From Paraspadella gotoi (lineage: Eukaryota > Chaetognatha), in assembly GCA_051294375.1 (NCBI GenBank), contig CM119269.1, positions 19,038,418 through 19,102,417 of the forward strand: a stretch of DNA of 64,000 bases. The letters run 5' to 3'. Positions within the stretch are counted from its first letter, which is position 1. The number at the start of each line of letters is the position of its first letter. A model generated the notes under the pieces. The model was given only the letters and a program-made list of their open reading frames with translations, was not told where the DNA came from and ran no database searches. This document shows, one piece after another, positions 56,154 to 64,000 of the stretch. The position numbers were made by a program, and so were the translations under genes.

Positions 56154-56690
56154 AAGAGAGAAGAGAGAAGAGGATCAGAGTCTACAAGAATTTCCGCGCC
56201 AACGATACAGAAATAAAACCATGGAAAAGCAGGCGATTATTAAATTTGCTGAATGTCCTTTAGTTCTTTTTCACCTTAATCTTTAAATCGACACGCGAAG
56301 CCTAATTAATATATATTTTATTTTGAAAATACTATTATTCTTTCTTATCCTCAAGTTCCCCATTTTACGACTTTTTTCTTCCCATTTAGACTTTAAAATT
56401 CCGAAGTCAGAGCCAAAGCGGAAATGAAAGAACAGTTGTTGAGTCTTAACTTGAAATTTTCTTGTAAACAAAATAATTTTATGCGAAGATTTTTTTTTAA
56501 TGATTCGATTTTTGAGATTAGACTCTCGGACGAGATTCTTTATGGAATTGTTCGCTCCTTCAGTCTTTGTAACTGGCAGAGTGCTCATCCTTTTCCTTTT
56601 TCTCAGTCTTTATAAACATTTTATCGTTCAAACGAATCTCACAAAAGTGATCAAAGCTTCAACACCCCGTCGGCGAGCGAGACTGCCAAT

Positions 56691-56810
<120 letters not shown>

Positions 56811-57048
56811 CATTCAGGATCGGTCCAATGATCCGAAGCAAGTAAGCAAATATTCTATGAATAGCTCCGCCGACAAAATCTTTTAGACGAACAAACCAAA
56901 TATAAAGAATATTTTTCATTTTTGCTTTGCCTTCCCTCCTTAGTGCCCCAGGCCTTTTTACAATCGATCGTAACTGACTTAAGATTAAACAACAGACGCG
57001 ATAGTAATCAGAGAGAACCTCCTGACACGTCGATACATTCGGGAGAAA

Positions 57049-57100
<52 letters not shown>
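57049..57100. repeat. (AAAG)n microsatellite
   Basis: About 13 units of GAAA, followed by irregular purine-rich sequence to 57165. Confidence 0.95.
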
Positions 57101-58068
57101 GAAAAGAAGGTAAAAGAGAGAGAAAGAAAGAAGAGAAAGAATAAAAAGAAAAAGAAAAAAAAACGAAGGAAGCAGCTCTCGAGCGAAGAATTGACTCTTC
57201 CTGTTTTCATCAAATACAGAATGATTTTTCTCGTTTGAAACATTTTGTAACAGTATATCTATGCAACACTCAAATTTAAAAAGATTAATAATTTTAATTA
57301 AAGATTTTAAAGATCTCGGTGAGGCAATTTGTATGATTTATAATACAACATATTTGTAATAAGTCTTCTTTATTTAGTGACTGTCTATTAAGAGAAGGTC
57401 AAATATGAAACTTCATCAATGAATATTATAAATTTTTTATGATGATTAAAAGGTATTTAAAATTAAAGCGAAAATAATTATGAGGTAATAAACATGTAGC
57501 ATTTTTTTCTTTTTTAAATTTTTTAATTCAAATATCAAAATACCACTGACAGCTAAAAATATAAATCAAGGGTATTAAACAAGTAGTTAACCATTAGTCA
57601 TAGTATTGTTCAATGCATGAAAACAAAACTTGTACCAAGTTATTAAGATTAAAAAATTGAATATTTCATATTACCCATTTTTTAGATTAAGAAAAAATTT
57701 AAAAAATCAAGTGACATTTTATAAAAAATTCATCTTCTTATTATTTTTAAAAGTTATTAAGCACCTAAGCATTAAACGAATATAAAATCTATACAACATT
57801 GAAGAGTAGGCACAATGCTACATTTCGCATACTATACGTTTAAATTTAACTAAGTTTTGATTGGTTGACTACGTGAAACATTAAAAGGTAAAAAAAATCA
57901 AAAGTTGATAGACAAATTTGATAAGTTCATTAGAGCAAAGAAGTTAATACTAAAGACTTGATCGATTCAAAAATGCCAGACGATTAATTAAAGGTTCGAC
58001 TAATGACGTTAGAAAAATAAAGGAGAATTCATGAATTACATAAAATACGTTTGTTAACAAATATAAAT

Positions 58069-58235
58069 TTATAAAATGATTAGGTTTCGGTTCAAGAACA
58101 ATATGATGGCAATGCAGACGGCCCAGACTGTTTGACTTGCAGCGGTGAAGCAGAACGGCGCCTTGTATACATAGGAACCGTGGGCGCCGCCTGCGGGTGG
58201 AAATGACGCCGATCCCACCCCCATGAAGAATGTGG
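58069..58235 (-). CDS. Possible terminal exon of an unidentified membrane protein
   Basis: A GC-rich island on the minus strand, in one frame reading TTFFMGVGSASFPPAGGAHG, SYVYKAPFCFTAASQ and TVWAVCIAIILFLNRN, then a stop. The end is a good membrane segment and composition matches real exons elsewhere here. An in-frame stop lies just upstream (about 58237) and no clear acceptor is seen, so the 5' border is unknown. Family not recognised. Confidence 0.35.
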
Positions 58236-59489
58236 TCGCGGCGACGGCGCCGACTCAACGGCGATGACCGACCAGATCCTAAAATTTAATATAATTTAAT
58301 TTAATACGTTGTTATACGTTGCGTAATTTGTTTGAGTTAGAAAATGAATTGTTTGTTAACGTACAACGAGTTTTATTAAGAAACATAAATTTCGGACATG
58401 TTTCGGTTTTGTGAAACAAATATTTTTCCAGACTTGGAAGTTTGTGAAAATATAAATAAACAAAAATGTTAGATTTTCCGCAAGTAAAATCAAAAGAAAA
58501 TGAACGAGCGAAAGACAAAAATAGCTTTCATAAATAAAACAAAATATTGATTGTAATCTGAATAGTTAAATAGCGTAAAGTGACATTGGCTCGAAGATAG
58601 CGAGGGTTTTTTCGCTTAAAAGTTCATTTAAATTCTTAGGTTCAAACACTTAACAAGGCGATAGTACTCTATCATTTGATCGCTCTTGTGATGTTTATTC
58701 CGGTCAACTTTTTTTGTGTTTTTATGTATAGAGCAAACCATGCAAAACCAAATAGAAGATTTCGTTCAGAGAGATCTTGCGTGGACATTAATTTTTTGTA
58801 GATCAAACTGTCTTTTGTTTCCTCAATGTCGTCACAGAGCGCTACGTTTCCATGAAATCGCCAAGTTTTATTTCAACAAAAGCGCAAGGGTCGAAACTCA
58901 AAAGTTTGGTCTAATTTTGTCAATTTTTTTAGTCTTGGTTATTCTTTCAAGTTGTTAGTAAAAATAAATGACTTCCTAATGGAATTTTTTTTGTATTGAC
59001 CACGGAGTTAACCATCTGGTTCTTACCGAGGAAAAACTTGCAATCGTCGTTCTAAACAATCAATTGAGAAAAACAGTGACAAAACGTTCGCATGTCTTTA
59101 ATTTCGTAATATGAGGTGCAAATGAAACTGAGAACGTTTTCAAGGAAAACTTACAAATTATTTTTCTTTGTAAAATATATTTTTATAAACATAACTAAAA
59201 GTTAAAACTATGAATATTGCACAGTCAATTAAACAGATCTATAATAGCGGTAGCCGACCAAATTCAAATTTTAATGGGAACAGCATTAAACTAATCCATT
59301 ATTGGTATTAATTATTGTGTTAAAATATTTTTTTTGCAAAAATGTTCCGAACCATGAGTAATTCGCTAATTAATATTATTATATTGCTATATAATGTCAA
59401 AAATTTTTTTTGGATATTTTAAGTTTTTTTAATTGAATCTGATAGAGCTTAAAAAGTGAAGCAAAAAATATAATTACAACTTTTTAAGA

Positions 59490-59720
59490 TTTTGATGTTT
59501 TATTACTAAAAATTAGTAAAAACTGCTAAAATCATCGGATGATGATGATGATGATGATTTTTTAAGGTTTTTCTCAATTTTAACCCACTTATCATCAAAA
59601 TATTGAAAAAAGAATTATACTTTGCGTAGATAACTTTTCATAAGCTATTTGAATCTTCTTTTAAAAATAAAAAATTCCAAAAAAAATTTTTGACATTTCC
59701 TATCTATAAAAAATATTAAA
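59490..59720. repeat. Diverged copy of the interior of the 51-kb inverted-repeat element
   Basis: Shares GATGTTTTATTACTAAAAATTAG, GATGATGAT, AAATATTGAAAAA and ACTTTGCGTAGATAACTTTT with 51290-51480 in the same order. Its terminal repeats are not visible. Confidence 0.6.
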
Positions 59721-59929
59721 AAATTAATTACTAATGCTTCTTGCCATTTTAGAAAATTTTGCTCCATTGAAAGTTTTCTCAGAAATGTATGAAGTTTCAT
59801 TTGGAAAGGTTCCCAAATCAAACTTCTGACCCACCCCATTGACGAAGTTTGGCTCTATCTATAACAGTAGAAATAACCGCCATTATTATGAGCATTTGTT
59901 AAGGATTTTCAGCTTCCTAAGCTCAAATA

Positions 59930-59985
59930 AAATTTATGAAATTGGTACTACCAATATAAAAATTATGTAATACTTTACTTCAGAT
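59930..59985 (-). repeat. Dispersed AT-rich repeat (family D)
   Basis: GAAATTGGTACTACCAATAT then AAAAATTAT, the reverse of the 42440-42525 copy. Confidence 0.55.
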
Positions 59986-60129
59986 TCCTATTTCGTTAAA
60001 AAAGTGTTTTGGTAAATATATTGTTTTCTTTGAAAAGCTAGCTTCATTTGGGTTAAATTTTCAATTAAATAAGAAGGCGTTTCACCAAAATATCATAATA
60101 TTGTAAATGAGTTTAAAGAGTCAATATTA

Positions 60130-60340
60130 TGGTGGACTAAAATCCACCTACCGTTCATCAGCGGCCATTGGTGCCGGAGGCAAGTCATTCACCTCCCAAC
60201 CCAAAGGTCCGGGATTCTAGCCCGCTGGTCGTCTGGCAGTTAAGAGGGACGGGGCGCTTAACCCGCCTGTAACATGGTGTTACAGCCTGATCCGAAGCTA
60301 AGGGACTGCTTATATTGAACGGTTCTGTCATTAACACATA
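60130..60340 (+). mobile_element. tRNA-derived SINE (family S), copy in + orientation
   Basis: ATGGTGGACTAAAATCCACC, the tRNA-like region with CCGGGATTCTAGCCCGCTGG, the GGGACGGGGCGCTTAACCCG body and tail ATTGAACGGTTCTGTCATTA. A few substitutions from the copies near 15 kb show independent insertion. Confidence 0.8.
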
Positions 60341-62968
60341 ACAATAATTACTGTCTCTTCAATATGAATTTAAATATACAATGGAGTTCATCATATCTCT
60401 CGTAAAGAAAATATCAAAGTCCAATGTAATTTATTGAATAATTTTTTATTCACTGCTCGTACATAATAGATGAGGGTTAAACTCCGACGATTTAACAATG
60501 TCTAGCGAATAAATAAAAACAACGGCGTAATAGCATCACGTTAGTATAACAATTTAACTATGACTCACGACTGAACAAACATTTTAAAGGACCACAGAGC
60601 TAAAATCCCATTCCAATCTCAATTGTTTGTTTGTTTGTTCCTCATTTCCATCTCATTTTTCAAAGCAGATTTGGTCAGAGAAACGAGGACTCGGGTCAGA
60701 TTAGGGTCAAGTCTGTAAGAAGGGCGTGACGAGGTGAGGAGTGCGTGAGTAAGGAAAGTATGAGGTTCTATGGGATGGGACGGGTAACCGGTTAACCCGC
60801 CAGATCCGAATCTCTGGACTACATGAATGTGACACCGCTACTGGTCTGTTTCCCTGAAAAAACAGCCTCTTCAGAGGAACCATTACTCTTCAGTACGCTT
60901 ACGTTCAAGAAAAAATACGGCTTCGGTCAGCGTATCCAAGTCAACATCTCAAAGCACTCTTTATAACTATAAAATGTATAAATGTAGAGATAAATCATTA
61001 AAGTTCTTAACGGTCATGTCCGTGTTACATCAATTGTTTCCCTTCGTCGCTACATACAAACCCGAACCAACAGAAGAGAATCCAAGTTCCACACGCGATT
61101 CCAACTCTGCGCATGCGATCTTGTTGCGCGCGCAAAACCCGTCTTTTCATGCACGCAATCGTTTCATCTTCGTCGCCGGGATTTTAAAAGTCGTGCACGC
61201 GATTCTCATCCAAAAACCGACTTTCACCATCGCCACCATCACCACCACCCCCACCAACGCCATTTCCATCCCCCTCGGCCACCGCCGCCGCCGCCCCCAC
61301 TAAGCCACAGCAGGCGCCGCCGTCCACGTACACCTTTCGGACCGGGAACACGAAATGGGGAATAAAAATAAGAAAGTTCCTGGGCGAAATTTCGCGGCGG
61401 CCGAACGGGACTCGGACGCAGCTCTCTGTTTTTTTTTCGTTTTTCGTTTCTATTTTTCGTTTTATTTCCATTTTGTTTTTGTTTGTTTGTTTTTTTTAGT
61501 TCCGATTACGAGCCGCCTGTTGGCTTTTCATTAGTCGTGACCCGAATGCGCTTCGACTGAACTACCGTTTAAAAATTCTTCAGCTAGTAGGAACTAATTA
61601 GATTTTTTTTAGCCCATACTAAAATTGCTATTTTATTGGTTAAAATAAGAAACTAAAAAAGCACAATTAATCATGTGCCTAATCGTAATTTGTCAATAGA
61701 TTATAATTTTTCAAAGTTGGTGCCTAAAAAAGAAATTCACTTTTAGCTGCAAAAACTTTTTTCGAACCTTCGAGAAGTTTTTGACGATAAGATAAGGACA
61801 ATGACGATCGAAGACGACAACAACAGCGGAATTTGACCCTTGATTTATTTCGTTAAAAATCATAAAAGGGAAAAAAAACGATTTTTATCTTGATTATCGA
61901 TCGTCGATCTCACCCCACGCGATTCAGTTTTTTTTTTTTTTTAATTTTGTTTGTTTTTAAGGTCTACATTTTACTACTGTTACAATTACTGCGGCGAATG
62001 TGAAGAAAAATCCTTCGCAAACGACATTCAAAACATAACTCTCTATCACTAAAAAAGCGGCGAACCAAAAAAAAAAAGCTTCAAAATCACAAGTTTCCGA
62101 CGAAAGAAACAAAAAAGCACAAAACAAAACAAAGTGGTTGTTTTGAGAAACGAGGCAGTTAAAGAAATCCCTGCGTGAAATAATCGTTTAGGAAAATTAA
62201 AGAGGCACTTGGTTAATGTTAAGGAGTTCTTTCCGGAAAAGGTGAAACCTTCATTCCGTAGAACGAGGAAAACCGAGTGGGCGTGGCGCCAACTTTTGGA
62301 ATCCTTCGACCGGCGCCATTTTTTTTTTCAAGCGGGGGTTAATCTTCCTCTTCCGGTGAAAGAAGAAAACTAAACTGAGGATCATCCACCCGGAGCGACG
62401 GACGAATTGAAGATCAAGTTGGCGTCGAATAAGGCTCGGGTCTTTTTGCTTTCTGCTTTTTATTTTTTTCCCAAAGGTAATTAAATCGCGACTGCAAAGG
62501 TCAATACTAAAACAATAATTTAAATAAGCGTTCAATATTCCGGAAATAAAAAATATCCGTAGTTAACTAAGAGTCCCACCTACGAAATTAACTCTATAAA
62601 ACTATGTAAAAAAAAAAACAGATCTAACGGGAAGACGAAAAAAAAGGCAAAAGTGAAAATGGAAGAAAAATTCGTTTTAAAGTCGAAAGAAGTCGAAATA
62701 TCTACTTAGAGTGAGACAGGAAATGGGAAATGGAGAACAACAAAAGAAAAAGAGCTTGTAAACAGAATCAGAAATTCGCATATTCTTATCAATTTTCGTA
62801 TATGTTTGCAAATGATATTTCGGGCCCATTTTATCCGACATGTGCTGTGTTGTGGATGTGAGAAAAAGAGAGAATTATTCTAGGAATCAGGTGCCTCCGC
62901 TACTTTTCTTTTGACCGTTAATTTCCATGGCACTGAGTTCCATCTCCGGAATTACTGGCCCTGGGGAA

Positions 62969-62970
<2 letters not shown>

Positions 62971-63007
<37 letters not shown>
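62971..63007. repeat. (CT)n microsatellite
   Basis: About 36 bases of CT. Confidence 0.95.
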
Positions 63008-63011
<4 letters not shown>

Positions 63012-63086
63012 GTAAGAAAAAGAGCCAATTCCGTCGTCTCTTCCGCTTTTGAAAGAACTCGACCGTAAAAGATTTCGCGACTCTTC

Positions 63087-63141
63087 GTTTCATTTCATTT
63101 CATTTCATTTCATTTCATTTCATTTCATTTCATTTCATTTC
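63087..63141. repeat. (CATTT)n pentanucleotide repeat
   Basis: Eleven units of TTCAT. Frames of repeated Phe-His-Ser/Ile across it are translations of the repeat. Confidence 0.95.
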
Positions 63142-63650
63142 CGCACTTTTTTCCTCGTCTCGTTGGCGCAAAGGAAGATCGCGTCAACCCGTCCAATGTC
63201 TCAGTCTGAGTCACCAATAAAGGCAGATTAACAGTAAATACTGAAAAGACAAATTAAAGAAATAGGAACAATTGATAAAGACTAAAGTTTATCATTCGCT
63301 TAGATTAAGCAAAAAAAAATGGCGACCATTTTCAAATGGTAAGAAAGAAAAACAAGGACCGTGTTTATTTTCACGTTGTCATGAGAATGAAATCGTGTTT
63401 TCCAAGGCCCAAAGAGAATTTCTTATCCTTGATAGTCGGAGTCCGCCTTAAATCTCCCCATATCATTGGGAAACGTAATTATGAGTATTAAGTCGGACTA
63501 TTGTTTGCTTTTATGACCTCAACATTTTCAAATCAAAACTTAAGGTAGCAAGTTTTAAATTAATTCATATTTGTAAACCATGGATCATTTAATTTTTTTT
63601 TCAGAGTGACGCCTCTTGAAACAAGAGGAAAAAGAAACAAAACTAACAAA

Positions 63651-63718
63651 ATGAGGACGCATAAGTCCAAAAAATTTCGGAGGAAATGGAAAGAATTGAC
63701 GTTGCTTGCAGGTAAATG

Positions 63719-63812
<94 letters not shown>

Positions 63813-64000
63813 TCATAGTCATCTATCATTGTTAACTTTAACCTAACCTTTTACCAGTTCAAATACTTGTCTTTCTGCCGTTGACACCTGTGCCCACGAC
63901 GGCGACGACGGCAGCGACGACAGCGACAGCAGCGACGACAGCGACAGCAGCGACGACGACCTCATCGACGACGGAAACCACGCCCTCTTCCTGCGACGAT
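63651..64000 (+). CDS. N-terminus of a secreted or type II membrane Thr/Ala-rich (mucin-like) protein, runs off the window
   Basis: Exon 1 63651-63711 starts at ATG (MRTHKSKKFRRKWKELTLL) and ends at CTTGCAG|GTAAAT. Exon 2 starts at 63858 after TTTTACCAG. Joined in phase (20 codons + 1) they give a strongly basic n-region and a hydrophobic core (LTLLAVQILVFLPL), a good signal peptide or signal anchor, followed by PVPTTATTAATTATAATT-type repeats and SSTTETTPSSCDD, open to the window end. A TTTTTTTTCAG acceptor just before 63602 suggests a 5' untranslated exon upstream. Thr/Ala repeats suggest an O-glycosylated stalk. The GACGACAGC-type repeat also reads as Asp/Ser-rich in another frame, but only this frame joins to the ATG exon. 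Confidence 0.5.
63719..63808. repeat. (CT)n microsatellite in intron 1 of the last gene
   Basis: About 90 bases of uninterrupted CT directly after the exon 1 donor. Confidence 0.97.

Larger units (their letters stand above)
58260..60129. other. AT-rich intergenic DNA
   Basis: Contains a relative of the 51.3-kb element interior (59490-59720) and a family D repeat (59930-59985). No gene recognised. Confidence 0.5.
60341..63600. other. AT-rich intergenic DNA with a GC-rich patch
   Basis: 61190-61440 is GC-rich with CCA/CCG triplets and could be a promoter or exon, but no supported frame was found. 61930-61945 is a T run. The remainder is featureless AT-rich sequence. Confidence 0.45.

Noticed and set aside
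61184-61471. Minus-strand 95-codon frame with a Gly-rich tail
   Set aside because: The GC-rich patch is suggestive, but the protein is mostly triplet-repeat Gly/Asp/Val. No convincing acceptor or homology is seen.

Overview
The window is nuclear DNA from an animal, most likely an arthropod (crustacean or chelicerate). The evidence is short GC-rich exons split by AT-rich introns with GT-AG splice sites, very many CT/GA microsatellites, tRNA-derived SINEs, AT-rich inverted-repeat elements, and two transmembrane proteins of typical metazoan families. I cannot name the species.

Layout. 1-13.5 kb is gene-poor, with dinucleotide repeats and two pyrimidine-only minisatellites (5.5-6.1 and 7.9-9.1 kb). 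13.6-19.8 kb (+) holds a sodium/solute symporter of the SLC5 monocarboxylate/multivitamin group in nine visible exons, interrupted by N gaps, SINEs and an LTR-like insert. 21.5-40.35 kb is redundant. It is a second, damaged version of the 10.5-21.1 kb locus, folded back on itself, in which almost every A of the + strand reads as C up to about 36.56 kb. 40.4-46.1 kb (+) is an MCTP gene (three C2 domains, two C-terminal membrane segments). 46.7-49.0 and 53.0-55.2 kb (-) are a tandem pair of paralogues of a family I do not recognise: Cys-rich N-terminal exons plus a conserved C-terminal block that looks like two degenerate RRM folds. 55-63.6 kb is mostly AT-rich repeat and intergenic sequence. 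At 63.65 kb a + strand gene for a secreted or type II membrane Thr/Ala-rich protein starts and runs off the window.

The most striking structure is 21515-36560. It is not a natural high-GC island and not a real 2158-residue gene. The left arm (21515 to about 28365) is the reverse complement of about 10525-17530, and the right arm (about 28365-36560) is the forward copy of about 10525-18150. Both arms show A-to-C in the same reading direction. A mutation fixed in DNA would appear as A-to-C in one arm and T-to-G in the other, so the change follows the read, not the molecule. The simplest reading is an uncorrected long read that turned round a missed hairpin adapter, had defective A calling, and was inserted while a gap was being filled. 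It is bounded by a direct repeat (21365-21514 = 40205-40350) that marks the probable true join. Its undamaged tail (36.6-40.35 kb) carries small differences and a SINE absent from the first copy, so it probably comes from the other haplotype.

The real genes show no shared pathway. They are neighbours, with MCTP and the first zinc/RRM-like gene convergent about 630 bp apart. Exon borders were read from splice sites and conserved protein motifs, and several single-base frame breaks remain that may be assembly errors.
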